Positions 35,349-44,055 are shown, counted from the stretch's first letter. The stretch is 46,260 bases of DNA from an uncultured Collinsella sp. (GCA_937989875.1 CALKBO010000010.1:1-46260); one strand, 5' to 3'. Numbers and translations: made by a program. Notes: generated by a model from the sequence alone, not told the origin.

Positions 35349-36122
35349 CTATCCCAGCTCCTGCATGCGGCGGTAGATTTCGCAGATGCCCTTAATGGTG
35401 AGTTGGCCATCGACCACGTCGAAGGCATCGGTCGAATCGGCGACGATGCTGGCGAGACCGCCCGTGGCGATAACGGTGGCATCCTCGCGGCCCAGCTCGC
35501 GCTTCATGCGCGCGACCAGGCCCTCGGCCATGGCAGCGGCGCCCGTTACGGCGCCGACCTTGATGCACTCCTCGGTATCGCGGCCGATGGCGTGCTCGGG
35601 CGCCGCGAGCGGCACGCTGGCGAGCTTGGCGGCACGGGCGGCAAGCGCGTCCATGGAGATGCGAATGCCCGGCGCGATCGCTCCGCCAATGTAATAACCG
35701 TCCTCATCGATGACGTCGATATTGGTCGCGGTGCCAAAGTCCACCACGATTGCCGGCGCGCCGTAGAAAGTTTCGGCCGCAACGGCGTTAGCGACGCGAT
35801 CGGCGCCTACGGCTTGGGGACGCGCCGCGCGCAGCTTGGTCACCGCGGCCGTCTGCGGCCCGATGACGATGGCGTCCGCGGCAATGCGGTCGGCCACGGC
35901 GTGCCATTCGCGCGAGAGCTGCGGCACCACGCCGGCAAAGGCGATCGCGTCGACCGCGTCGAGCGAAAGGCCGTACATCTTAAAGAAACCCATCAGGCGC
36001 ACATGGATCTCGTCGGCGGTATAGGAGCGGTCGGTGGGCATGCGCCACGACTGCACCAGCTCGTCTCCGTCAAACAGGCCCATGGCCGTCTGCGTGTTTC
36101 CCATATCGATAGCGAGCAGCAT
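35349..36122 (-). CDS. coaX: Type III pantothenate kinase
   Basis: CoaX phosphorylates pantothenate in the first step of coenzyme A synthesis and is not feedback-inhibited by CoA. The 257-residue protein is an ASKHA-fold kinase with phosphate-1 motif LLAIDMGNTQTAMGLF, VGADRVANAVAA, the phosphate-2 motif VVDFGTATNIDVID and GGAIAPGIRISMDAL. The ATG with complement 36120-36122 is preferred because GGGAG lies five bases upstream; an ATG seven codons earlier has no ribosome binding site. The gene stands alone. Confidence 0.94.
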   Translation of the reverse strand: MLLAIDMGNTQTAMGLFDGDELVQSWRMPTDRSYTADEIHVRLMGFFKMYGLSLDAVDAIAFAGVVPQLSREWHAVADRIAADAIVIGPQTAAVTKLRAARPQAVGADRVANAVAAETFYGAPAIVVDFGTATNIDVIDEDGYYIGGAIAPGIRISMDALAARAAKLASVPLAAPEHAIGRDTEECIKVGAVTGAAAMAEGLVARMKRELGREDATVIATGGLASIVADSTDAFDVVDGQLTIKGICEIYRRMQELG

Positions 36123-36158
36123 GTCTACTCCCAGTGTTGGCATAAAAGGACGCGCACC

Positions 36159-36164
36159 ATTGTA
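36159..36164 (-). promoter_or_regulatory. Probable -10 element for coaX
   Basis: TACAAT on the minus strand, 37 bases before the coaX ATG; the -35 is not recognisable. Confidence 0.35.
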
Positions 36165-36258
36165 TACGCGCCGCCGACGGCGCTCGGCTGCGATTCGTTT
36201 ACGGTGATAGGGGCTGAGGGGTTTAAATATGAAGGAATTATGCTCCACGAGTTTTTCC

Positions 36259-36287
36259 TTGCCGTTTACCGAACTCCCGCGTAATAT
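36259..36287 (+). promoter_or_regulatory. Promoter of the initiator tRNA gene
   Basis: TTGCCG (36259-36264), exactly 17 bases, TAATAT (36282-36287). The mature tRNA begins 32 bases after the -10. Confidence 0.6.
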
Positions 36288-36318
36288 TCTTTCTTGCGCA
36301 CATGAGGCGCCCAGACAT

Positions 36319-36395
36319 TGCGGGGTGGAGCAGTCTGGTAGCTCGCCGGGCTCATAACCCGGAGGTCGTAGGTTCAAATCCTGCCCCCGCGACCA
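36319..36395 (+). tRNA. Initiator tRNA-fMet (CAT anticodon)
   Basis: 77 bases including an encoded CCA. Stems: acceptor 36319-36325 with CCCCGCG, D stem GAGC/GCTC, anticodon stem CCGGG/CCCGG with loop CTCATAA, T stem GTAGG/CCTGC with loop TTCAAAT. The three consecutive G-C pairs at 29-31:39-41 are the initiator signature. The first pair is U1-G72, a weak pair in place of the usual mismatch that marks initiators. Confidence 0.95.
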
Positions 36396-36404
36396 AGAAC
36401 TTGC

Positions 36405-36434
36405 AGCTCGTCGGCCTAGCCGGCGAGCTTTTTT
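36405..36434 (+). terminator. Terminator of the initiator tRNA
   Basis: AGCTCGTCGG (36405-36414) pairs with CCGGCGAGCT (36420-36429), followed by a T6 run. Confidence 0.85.
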
Positions 36435-36484
36435 GTTATTCCGGGACCGTGTTTTCGGTCCAATTCTCGGCCTCTCAAACAAAA

Positions 36485-36539
36485 TCTCGATCTGTAACAG
36501 TAAGACCCGGTTTTGCCGAGTAACTGTTACAGATTGAGA
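36485..36539. repeat. Inverted repeat upstream of the Fe-S flavoenzyme gene
   Basis: Arms 36485-36501 and 36523-36539 (TCTCGATCTGTAACAGT and its inverse) differ at one base, with a 21-base spacer containing ACCCGGTTTTGCCGAGT. It could be an operator for the flavoenzyme 140 bases downstream or another repeat family. The remaining 36540-36681 has no clear promoter. Confidence 0.65.
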
Positions 36540-36681
36540 CAAACCGACGGGCCGCCACGCCCCATCCACCTGCTGCCACCTGATATTCGCCGATTTCCGT
36601 TGTGCCGCCGTGCTCCCATGCCATATCCTCTAGACAACTACGCGGCATCATCGCCGCCGCGCCTACAAGAGAGGAATGTCC

Positions 36682-38712
36682 ATGACCACACCTGCATCCA
36701 AGCTGCTCCAGCCCATTACGGTTGGCCCCCTTGAGCTCAAGAACCGCATTATGTTTCCGCCGCTGACCACCGGCTACGAGGAGCGTGACGGTTCCATCGG
36801 CGAGCGCAGCCTGGCTTTTTACGAGCGCTTGGCCCGTGGCGGCGTGAGCTACATCGTCATCGGCGACGTTGCTCCCGTCATGACCGCAAGCCCCACGCCC
36901 AAGCTGGCAACCGACGCCCAGATCCCCACGTTTAAGGCGCTGGCCGATGCCGTCCACAAGCACGGCGCCAAGGTCGCGCTGCAGCTGTTCCACCCCGAGT
37001 ACGACGTGCCCGGCGTCGGCCGCATGGTCATGGGATCCATGGCCGCCGCCAAGGCCGCGCAGGAGGCCAAGGCCGCCGGCGACGAGGAGACCTTTGCCGC
37101 CAAGATGGCCGAGTCCAACGAGATCCGCAACCAGGCCTACGCCAAGCTGCACCACGACATGCAGCACTTTGTGAACGAGGCGAGTGTGGAGCAGCTCACC
37201 CAGATCAAGGAGGCTATCGCCGCCTCGGCCGCTCGCGCGCAGCAGGCCGGGATCGATGCCATCGAGGTCCACGGCGACCGCCTGGTAGGTTCGCTGTGCT
37301 CGGCCATCCTCAACCAGCGCACCGACGAGTACGGTGGTTCGTTCGAGAACCGCGTTCGCTACGCGCTGGAGGTCGTCGCTGCCATTAAGGAAGCCGCGCC
37401 GCAGCTGATGGTGGAGTACAAGCTCCCCGTGATCATGGAGAACCCCGATGGCACGCCGCGCGGCAAGGGTGGCTTGCAGCCCGACGAGGCATGCGGGTTC
37501 GCCAAGCTGCTCGAGGGTGCGGGCATCGACATGATCCAGGTCGCACAGGCAAACCACACCGGCAACATGGGCGACACCATTCCGCCCATGGGCGCCATGC
37601 CCTACAACTGGACGCTGCCCGTGGCCGAGCGCGTCAAGGCCCTGGTCTCCGTGCCGGTGGCAACCGTCGGCCGCGTGGTCTCGGTCGAGGCCGGCGAGAA
37701 GATTCTGGAAGACGGCGCCGCCGACATCATCGCCTACGGCCGCTCGCTCATGTGCGACCCCGACATTGCGCTGAAGGCCGCCACGGGCGAGCCCATCCGC
37801 GAGTGCCTCAACTGCAACAAGGGTTGCGTCGACGCGATTCAAAACCGCAAGTACATCTCGTGCGTGCTCAATGCCGAGAACGGCGACGAGGCGACCATCG
37901 CCATCAAGCCGGGCGAGGGCGACAAGAAGATCGCCGTGGTGGGCGGCGGTATTGCCGGCCTGGAGGCCGCGCGCGTGGCGGCCAAGCGCGGCTACGACGT
38001 GACCGTCTACGAGGCGAGCGATCATCTGGGCGGCCAGATTGTGCTGGCGGCTGCGCCTCCGCGCAAGGACGAGATCATGCGCTCGGTCGAGTACTACGAG
38101 AAGATTCTGCCTGGCCTTGGCGTGAAGGTTGAGCTCAGCCACGTCGCTACGGCAGAGGACCTCAACGCCGCCGATGCCGCGATTGTGGCTGTGGGCGCGC
38201 ACGACGTGGTCATCCCCGTTCCGGGTGCCGACTCGGAGAAGGTCGTCTCGAGCTGGGATGTGCTGGCCGGCAAGGTGGAGCTTACGGGCCGCGTCGCCGT
38301 CATTGGTGGCGGCCTGGTGGGCACCGAGACCGCCGAGTACCTGCTGCAGCACGGCTGCGAGGTGGCGATCGTGGAGATGCTCGACAAGATTGCCGCGGGC
38401 GAGTCCGAGACCATTCTGCCGCTGATTATGAGCGACTTTGCAGAGCACAACGTGGAGCAGCACGTGAAGACCCGCCTGACCGCCATTACAGACGAGGGCG
38501 TGGAGGCCATTCGCACCACTGAGGCCGGCGCCGAGGAGCCGGTGAAGATCGCCTGCGATTACGTGGTGATGGCCGTGGGCTCCAAGGCCAACGCGTTTGA
38601 CCTGGATGGCGTGACGGTGCCCGTGACCTGCGTGGGCGACTGCTCGGGTGAGCGCACCGCCGACATTGCGAGCGCCATTCGCACGGCGTATCACGCGGCC
38701 AACGAGCTGTAG
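36682..38712 (+). CDS. Old Yellow Enzyme-type Fe-S flavoprotein (2-enoate reductase / NADH:flavin oxidoreductase family)
   Basis: A 676-residue protein with the three-part architecture of 2-enoate and 2,4-dienoyl-CoA reductases. An FMN TIM barrel (1-370) has LELKNRIMFPPLTT and NQRTDEYGGSFENR. A 4Fe-4S motif follows (Cys375, Cys378, Cys382, Cys394). FAD- and NAD-binding domains begin at VVGGGIAGLEAA and VIGGGLVGTETA. The barrel has HPEYDVPG where typical members have HxGR, so the substrate may differ. ATG 36682 lies six bases after GAGAGGA; ATG 36676 directly abuts that site. It probably reduces an activated alkene in anaerobic metabolism; the substrate is unknown. It is a single-gene unit. 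Confidence 0.88.
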   Translation: MTTPASKLLQPITVGPLELKNRIMFPPLTTGYEERDGSIGERSLAFYERLARGGVSYIVIGDVAPVMTASPTPKLATDAQIPTFKALADAVHKHGAKVALQLFHPEYDVPGVGRMVMGSMAAAKAAQEAKAAGDEETFAAKMAESNEIRNQAYAKLHHDMQHFVNEASVEQLTQIKEAIAASAARAQQAGIDAIEVHGDRLVGSLCSAILNQRTDEYGGSFENRVRYALEVVAAIKEAAPQLMVEYKLPVIMENPDGTPRGKGGLQPDEACGFAKLLEGAGIDMIQVAQANHTGNMGDTIPPMGAMPYNWTLPVAERVKALVSVPVATVGRVVSVEAGEKILEDGAADIIAYGRSLMCDPDIALKAATGEPIRECLNCNKGCVDAIQNRKYISCVLNAENGDEATIAIKPGEGDKKIAVVGGGIAGLEAARVAAKRGYDVTVYEASDHLGGQIVLAAAPPRKDEIMRSVEYYEKILPGLGVKVELSHVATAEDLNAADAAIVAVGAHDVVIPVPGADSEKVVSSWDVLAGKVELTGRVAVIGGGLVGTETAEYLLQHGCEVAIVEMLDKIAAGESETILPLIMSDFAEHNVEQHVKTRLTAITDEGVEAIRTTEAGAEEPVKIACDYVVMAVGSKANAFDLDGVTVPVTCVGDCSGERTADIASAIRTAYHAANEL

Positions 38713-38787
38713 TTGAACATCGCGGCCAGGCGGGACGGTGGCACGGATCCGTCTCGCCCGGCTGTGTCCCGTCGGGTGTCAATCGGT

Positions 38788-38825
38788 GCGGGGCCTGCAA
38801 GCGCAGCAGGTCCCGCCCTTTTTGT
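38788..38825 (+). terminator. Terminator after the flavoenzyme gene
   Basis: GCGGGGCCTGC (38788-38798) pairs with GCAGGTCCCGC (38806-38816) and is followed by CCTTTTTGTTTT. A second GC-rich hairpin lies just upstream near 38732-38762. Confidence 0.8.
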
Positions 38826-39152
38826 TTTGCTCCGGTGGATGGCAATGCGCGGTAATCATGAGGAGTGAGGACGTCTACTGTCTCGCAGATCACTCAAAAT
38901 TATTGGGGGAGGGGTTAATAACTATATCCTCTATACCAAAGGACATAAAGAGATGCCAATTTTGTTGACAAGCGAATGACGATTAGCTGCGAGTTAGCTA
39001 CCAGCGTAAATAATCGATAAAGAAATGTCGTAATTTGGTGCCAAATGCCCAGATAACGCCGCGTCTATTTTAATTAACTGCTTTGAGCAAACAGTAAAAT
39101 GCTACTATCTAACTTGCACGTAAGAAAGCAGATTAACGGTTAAGGCTAAGAA
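38826..39152. other. AT-rich gap upstream of the HTH gene
   Basis: No coding sequence is seen. From about 38890 the base composition is clearly richer in A+T than elsewhere. Possible promoter pieces are TTGAGC (39083-39088) and TACTAT (39103-39108), but the spacing of 14 is too short for confidence. The stretch may be a foreign or regulatory region. Confidence 0.35.
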
Positions 39153-39557
39153 GTGGCAGGTATGTCGGAAGCAACTAGGACTCGCACGCATGCGCCTGAG
39201 GTTAGGCAGCGCGCCGTCGAGATCCTCCAAGAGGGGGTCGGTCATCGCGCCCTCGCTGCGGAGCTTGGCATTCCCCAGGCCACGGCTCGTCAGTGGGCCC
39301 GCGCGTATGCCGTGGGCGGTGCCGACGCCGTTCTCAACGCCGGTTCGCATCATCACACCTATTCGTACGACGTAAAGCTCGCTGTGGTTAAGGACCGTCT
39401 GGAAAACGGCTTGACGGTTCGCGAGGCCATGATCAAGCACAAGATTCCCAGCGAGTCTTCGGTCAAGGCTTGGTGCCGTCAGTACCGCGAGAGCGGTGAG
39501 TCCGCACTGGTCGATAAGCCGCGCGGTCGCAAGCCGCGCGTTAAAAAGGCGGAATAG
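39153..39557 (+). CDS. Orphan double-HTH protein resembling IS3-family transposase OrfA
   Basis: A 134-residue basic protein with two helix-turn-helix units: VRQRAVEILQEGVGHRALA with IPQATARQWARAYAVGG, and VKLAVVKDRLENGLTVREA with ESSVKAWCRQYRESG, ending in a basic PRGRKPRVKK tail. This is the layout of IS3/IS150 OrfA proteins. No OrfB (DDE integrase) reading frame or insertion-sequence ends are visible, and a terminator follows 12 bases after the stop. It is either a domesticated DNA-binding regulator or an IS remnant. GTG 39153 follows AAGG by seven bases; ATG 39162 is the alternative start. It lies directly ahead of the hydrogenase operon. Confidence 0.7.
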   Translation: MAGMSEATRTRTHAPEVRQRAVEILQEGVGHRALAAELGIPQATARQWARAYAVGGADAVLNAGSHHHTYSYDVKLAVVKDRLENGLTVREAMIKHKIPSESSVKAWCRQYRESGESALVDKPRGRKPRVKKAE

Positions 39558-39569
39558 CAAACGGGATGG

Positions 39570-39592
39570 TGCGCCCACAGGGGCGCATTTTT
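39570..39592 (+). terminator. Terminator after the HTH gene
   Basis: TGCGCCC (39570-39576) pairs with GGGCGCA (39581-39587) around ACAG, followed by a T5 run. Confidence 0.8.
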
Positions 39593-39842
39593 CTTGCCGC
39601 GCCAACTTTTTGGACCGGCGCGAGCCTGTCGGGACATTCTCCAAAGTGGCCAATAAACTGCGCGCAGTGGCCCGCGTGCCTGTCGCTGCGATAGGGGAGC
39701 GTCGCCCCACTGCTCCAAAGCGGACGTGCCCTTACCCCGTACGCCTAAAACTCCCCAGTTGACCGAAAACCTGCCGCCGCTGCTCCTCAATTGAGCTATA
39801 ACGTTAAACAATTGCAGCGTTTTTGCATGGGGGAGTGATGGT

Positions 39843-42725
39843 ATGACGCTACTGTATTTCCTTACCCTGTTTCCGCTGGTACCGGCGCTGGGCATGCTGC
39901 TCGCGCGCGGTGACCGCGCCCGCGATGCGGTGGGGCTCATAGGTTCCGGCATTATTATGGCGGTGACAGTTGTAGTCGCCGTCATGTTTTTTGGCACGGG
40001 TCCGCAGAGCTTTGAGGTTGCCCCCGGCACCTCGCATGTGCTCTCGATCATCAGCTCCGCCATCGACGTGATTCTGTGCGCCGTTATCCTGTACAACGCG
40101 TTCAAATATGGGAACGCGCTCACAACGGTACTCGGCATAGTCCAGCTGGTGGGCTCGCTCGCCTTTGCAGCCATGACGCTGCCCGCGGCCGAAGCCGTCA
40201 CGGCGACGCCGCTCTACCTAGACTACATGAGCGTGATCATGGTCCTCGCCGTCGGCATTGTCGGCAGCCTAATCTGCGTGTATGCCTTGGGCTACATGAA
40301 GGACTTCCAAGCGCACGATGAGCACGAGGCTGCGCTGCGCGGGCAGACCGCGCCCGACCGACGCCCGCAGTTCCTGGCGCTCATGTTCCTGTTCCTCTCA
40401 GCCATGTTCGTCATCGTGACGAGCGACAACCTTGAGTGGCTGTTCTGCGGCTGGGAAATCACTACCGTGTGCTCGTTCCTTATGATTGGCTACACGCGCA
40501 CGCCCGAGGCCATCAAGAACGCCTTCATCCAGATCATCCTCAACATGCTGGGCGGTATCGCGTTTTTGGCCGGACTCATGTATCTGCACGTCAACGGCAT
40601 GCCGCTGACCATCTCGGGCATGATCGAGCTTTCCGGTGCTGGAACCGCACAATCCGCGCTGCTGGTGATGCCGGTCATTCTGCTGTCGCTCGCCGCCCTT
40701 ACCAAGGCCGCACAGATGCCGTTCCACACTTGGCTGTTGGGTGCCATGGTTGCCCCTACTCCCACGAGCGCCCTGCTGCACTCGTCCACCATGGTCAAGG
40801 CCGGCGTCTTCCTGATGGTCAAGCTCAGCCCGCTCTATGCCATCTATCCCGTGACCGGCTTTATGGTTACGAGTGTGGGTGCCATCACGTTTTTGCTCGC
40901 CGCTCTCATGGCCATCTCGCAGAGCAACGCCAAGCGCGTGCTCGCGTACTCCACCATTTCCAACTTGGGTCTCATCAGCGCCTGCTTGGGTGTCGGTGCG
41001 CCCGAGGCCGTATGGGCGGCCATCTTCCTGATCCTGTTCCACACGGTGGCCAAGTCGTTGCTGTTCCTGTGCGTGGGCACGGCCGAGCACCATATCGGCA
41101 GCCGCAATATCGAGGACATGGACGGCATGTTCAGCCGCATGCCTCACCTGACGCGCCTGATGATGCTGGGCATCATGGGCATGTTTGTGGCGCCGTTTGG
41201 CATGCTCGTGTCCAAGTGGGGCGCCCTGGTGGCGTTTGCACAGACCGGCAACGTACTCATGATCATGGTGCTTGCCTTTGGCTCGGCCACGACGTTCTTC
41301 TTCTGGGGCAAGTGGCTTGCCAAGCTTTCGGGCGTCGACCCCACGGCTCAAAACGTTGAGGTCAATGTCCATAAGACCGAATGGATGGCCCTCAACACCA
41401 TCGCCGCGCTGCTGATTCTGTGCTGCGTGGCGTTCCCGGTTATCTCGAGCGGTCTGGTGTCGCCTTACTTGGCCATGGTGTTTGGCCGCGTGCCGTACGT
41501 TATTGGCAAGGACTCCATGTATCTGATGGTGGTTATCGTGGCTTTTATCGCCGTGGTGCTGCTGACTTCATTCCGCGTGAGCAACAAGCCGCACGTCAAC
41601 GTGTACCTTTCGGGTGTGGGGACCGACAAATATCGCCATTTCCGCGGCTCGATGGGACACGAGGTGAAGGCCGAAAAGCGCAATTGGTACTCGGAGGACG
41701 CCCTTGGCGAGAAGCGTATTGGCCCCGCGGGCAGCGTCGTGTGCTGCAGCATTATCTTGTTTGCGCTGCTGTGTTGCGCGTGGATTGGGCCCGAGCGGCT
41801 TGCCATGAGTGCGCCCTCGGTGCTGCGCGGTAAGTATTTCGAAGGCTCGGGCGTCGTGGGCATATTTATTGGTACCGTGGTGTTTGCCCTGCTGGCGCCG
41901 CTTGTGGGCGGCCTGATCGACGGTCTTGACCGTAAGCTTTCGGCTCGCATGCAGGGCCGCGTGGGCCCGCGCCTGCTGCAACCCTTCTACGATGTGGCCA
42001 AGCTCCTGCGCAAGGCCCCCGCCAGCGTAAACACCATGGACGACACCTACATGGCGTGCGCGCTCATCTTTACCGTGGTGGGCGGCGGCATCTTTGTGTC
42101 GGGCTCCAACACACTGCTGTGCGCCTTTATGGTGACGCTCGCCGCGATCTTTGTGGTGCTGGCGTCCGCCTCGACGCAAAGCCCGTTTGCCCAGGTTGGC
42201 GCCGATCGCGAGCTGCTGCAGGTCATGAGTTACGAGCCCGCCGTTCTGCTGATGAGCGTGGGCCTGTACCTTGCCACCGACAGTTTCGATTCCATCGCCG
42301 TGACGGGGCAGTCGGTCCCCATCATCGTGTACAGCGCACCCATTTTCCTCGCGTTGCTCGCGGTGCTTACCATCAAGCTGCGCAAGTCGCCGTTTGACCT
42401 TTCGTACTCGCATCACGCGCATCAGGAGATCGTCCAGGGCGTCGCCACCGAGATGAGCGGCGGCACGCTGACCAAGATGGCCCTTATGCACTGGTGCGAG
42501 ACCGTGCTGTTTTTGATGTGGGTGGGCATGTTCTTTGTTTGGGACAACCCCGTGAGCTGGGTTGTAGCCCTGGTCGTGATGGCCGCGACGTATTTTGTCG
42601 AGGTCCTGATCGACAACACCTTCGCACGCAGCACCTGGCGCAGCTGCTTTAGGCTCGGATGGGGCGTGGCGCTGGTGTTTGGCCTGCTCAACCTTATGCC
42701 CATCCTCGTCGACGTATTTATTTAG
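39843..42725 (+). CDS. Fused EchA-EchB membrane subunit of Ech [NiFe] hydrogenase
   Basis: A 960-residue membrane protein joining two subunits that are normally separate. Residues 1 to about 640 are EchA/NuoL-like (proton-translocating antiporter-type), with a conserved Glu in LFCGWEITTVCSFLMIGY and Lys/His residues in LTKAAQMPFHTWL and PTSALLHSSTMVKAG. Residues about 668-960 are EchB/NuoH-like, with MQGRVGPRLLQPFYDVAKLL, ADRELLQVMSYEPA and HQEIVQGVATEMSGG. The junction is a polar segment (HEVKAEKRNWYSEDALGEKR) followed by an extra helix. GGGGGAG lies seven bases before ATG 39843. It anchors the enzyme and would couple H2 formation to ion transport. Four further ech genes follow. Confidence 0.9.
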   Translation: MTLLYFLTLFPLVPALGMLLARGDRARDAVGLIGSGIIMAVTVVVAVMFFGTGPQSFEVAPGTSHVLSIISSAIDVILCAVILYNAFKYGNALTTVLGIVQLVGSLAFAAMTLPAAEAVTATPLYLDYMSVIMVLAVGIVGSLICVYALGYMKDFQAHDEHEAALRGQTAPDRRPQFLALMFLFLSAMFVIVTSDNLEWLFCGWEITTVCSFLMIGYTRTPEAIKNAFIQIILNMLGGIAFLAGLMYLHVNGMPLTISGMIELSGAGTAQSALLVMPVILLSLAALTKAAQMPFHTWLLGAMVAPTPTSALLHSSTMVKAGVFLMVKLSPLYAIYPVTGFMVTSVGAITFLLAALMAISQSNAKRVLAYSTISNLGLISACLGVGAPEAVWAAIFLILFHTVAKSLLFLCVGTAEHHIGSRNIEDMDGMFSRMPHLTRLMMLGIMGMFVAPFGMLVSKWGALVAFAQTGNVLMIMVLAFGSATTFFFWGKWLAKLSGVDPTAQNVEVNVHKTEWMALNTIAALLILCCVAFPVISSGLVSPYLAMVFGRVPYVIGKDSMYLMVVIVAFIAVVLLTSFRVSNKPHVNVYLSGVGTDKYRHFRGSMGHEVKAEKRNWYSEDALGEKRIGPAGSVVCCSIILFALLCCAWIGPERLAMSAPSVLRGKYFEGSGVVGIFIGTVVFALLAPLVGGLIDGLDRKLSARMQGRVGPRLLQPFYDVAKLLRKAPASVNTMDDTYMACALIFTVVGGGIFVSGSNTLLCAFMVTLAAIFVVLASASTQSPFAQVGADRELLQVMSYEPAVLLMSVGLYLATDSFDSIAVTGQSVPIIVYSAPIFLALLAVLTIKLRKSPFDLSYSHHAHQEIVQGVATEMSGGTLTKMALMHWCETVLFLMWVGMFFVWDNPVSWVVALVVMAATYFVEVLIDNTFARSTWRSCFRLGWGVALVFGLLNLMPILVDVFI

Positions 42726-42737
42726 GAGGCGGCATCC

Positions 42738-43334
42738 ATGGATCATAAAATGTCGCGCTCGCCGTGGGTTATTCATTACGACGGTTCGAGCTGCAACGGA
42801 TGCGATATCGAGGTGCTGGCCTCGCTCACGCCGCTGTTCGATGCGGAGCGCTTTGGCGTGGTCAATACCGGCAACCCCAAGCATGCGGATATCTTTTTGG
42901 TGACGGGGTCGGTCAACGCGCAGAATCTGCCCGTCGTGCGCCAGATTTACAACCAGATGCTCGAGCCCAAGTGTGTGGTGGCCTGCGGTATCTGCGCGTG
43001 TTCGGGCGGCGTGTTCCGCGATGCCTATAACGTAATCGGCGGCGTGGACCGCGCGATTCCCGTGGACGTGTACGCGCCCGGGTGCGCCATTCGCCCCGAG
43101 ACCGTGATCGATGCCATTGTGGAGGCGTGCGGCATTCTGGACCAGAAGGAGGCCGTGATGCGCGCCGGCGGCGATCCGCTTACCGTGGGCGGCGCCGCTA
43201 CTTGGGACGGTGGCGTTGAGCTGGGCGAGGACGGGTTTGTGGCTGCGGGGGCCGGGGCCGTCGCCGGTGACGGCGTCGAGGTCAACGTGTCCACCAGGTC
43301 CGCCGCGCCCGCCGCTGCAAAGGAGGCCGAGTAA
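42738..43334 (+). CDS. Ech hydrogenase small subunit EchC (NuoB-like)
   Basis: A 198-residue small subunit carrying the proximal 4Fe-4S cluster that passes electrons to the nickel-iron site. Ligand motifs are SSCNGCDIE, ACGICACSGG and YAPGCAIRPE. The conserved domain ends near residue 145; a tail of about 50 Gly/Ala/Glu-rich residues follows and is not typical of the family. AGGAGG lies eight bases before ATG 42738. Its stop overlaps the next start by one base (TAATG), indicating coupled translation. Confidence 0.9.
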   Translation: MDHKMSRSPWVIHYDGSSCNGCDIEVLASLTPLFDAERFGVVNTGNPKHADIFLVTGSVNAQNLPVVRQIYNQMLEPKCVVACGICACSGGVFRDAYNVIGGVDRAIPVDVYAPGCAIRPETVIDAIVEACGILDQKEAVMRAGGDPLTVGGAATWDGGVELGEDGFVAAGAGAVAGDGVEVNVSTRSAAPAAAKEAE

Positions 43335-44050
43335 TGCAAAAGGCTATCTATACCATCGTCGGGATTGACGAGCTCCTGTCGCATGTCCAGGCGCTCAAGG
43401 GCGTTGGCGCGCGCTTTGTGCAGATGCACGCCGAACGCAACGTCGACGACGGCACGTATCGCCTGGTCTATACATTTATCAACGTTCGTGCTGCTCAGGA
43501 GCATATTGTGCAGGACGGCAACTATGCGATCGAAAACCTGGTGGTTGAGGGAATTGATCAGTACCAGGAGATTCCGTCTATCAGTTCGTACTATCCGGCG
43601 GTATTCCCGTTTGAAAACGAGGTCCACGACCTGTTTGGTCTTGCCATTACCGACATGCAGATCGACTTTAAGGGCTTTTTCTACCAGGTCTCGACTGCCG
43701 AGCCCATGAGCGTTATCACGCCCGAGGTGAAGGCCGCGCGCGAGAAAGCCATGAAGGTCCGTGCGGCTGCCGAGGCCAAGGCGCGCAAGGTCGCGGCCGA
43801 GAAGGCCGCCACGGCTGCGGCTGCTGCAGGGGAAGGCGCTGCGAGCGCCGGCGATGCCGCGGGCGTCGCTGCTCAGCCCGCTGCGGCTGCCGGCTCCGAT
43901 GCCCAGCATGACGATGCCGCTGCCAAGGCCGCGCTCAAGGCTGCCGAGATGGAGGCAAAGCTCGCTGCCATGGATCCCGAGAAAGCGGCCAAGGTCCGCG
44001 CGGCGCTTGCCGCCAAGGCCGCCCGCGACAAGCAGAAAAAGGAGGCGTAA
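43334..44050 (+). CDS. Ech hydrogenase subunit EchD (NuoC-like) with Ala/Lys-rich tail
   Basis: A 238-residue protein. The first roughly 130 residues are a NuoC-like domain, recognisable by YPAVFPFENEVHDLFGLAI and FKGFFYQ, which forms part of the peripheral arm next to EchE. The remaining 105 residues are very rich in Ala, Lys and Glu (KAMKVRAAAEAKARKVAAEK, then EKAAKVRAALAAKAARDK) and are predicted to be helical. EchD proteins are usually shorter. AAGGAGG lies inside the end of echC. echE starts five bases after the stop. Confidence 0.87.
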   Translation: MQKAIYTIVGIDELLSHVQALKGVGARFVQMHAERNVDDGTYRLVYTFINVRAAQEHIVQDGNYAIENLVVEGIDQYQEIPSISSYYPAVFPFENEVHDLFGLAITDMQIDFKGFFYQVSTAEPMSVITPEVKAAREKAMKVRAAAEAKARKVAAEKAATAAAAAGEGAASAGDAAGVAAQPAAAAGSDAQHDDAAAKAALKAAEMEAKLAAMDPEKAAKVRAALAAKAARDKQKKEA

Positions 44051-44055
44051 GGTCC

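Noticed and set aside
36475..38694. Long antisense frame over the Fe-S flavoenzyme
   Set aside because: Shadow of the real gene on the plus strand, without motifs or a ribosome binding site.
39153..39557. Complete IS3-type insertion sequence
   Set aside because: No OrfB frame and no terminal inverted repeats are visible around it.
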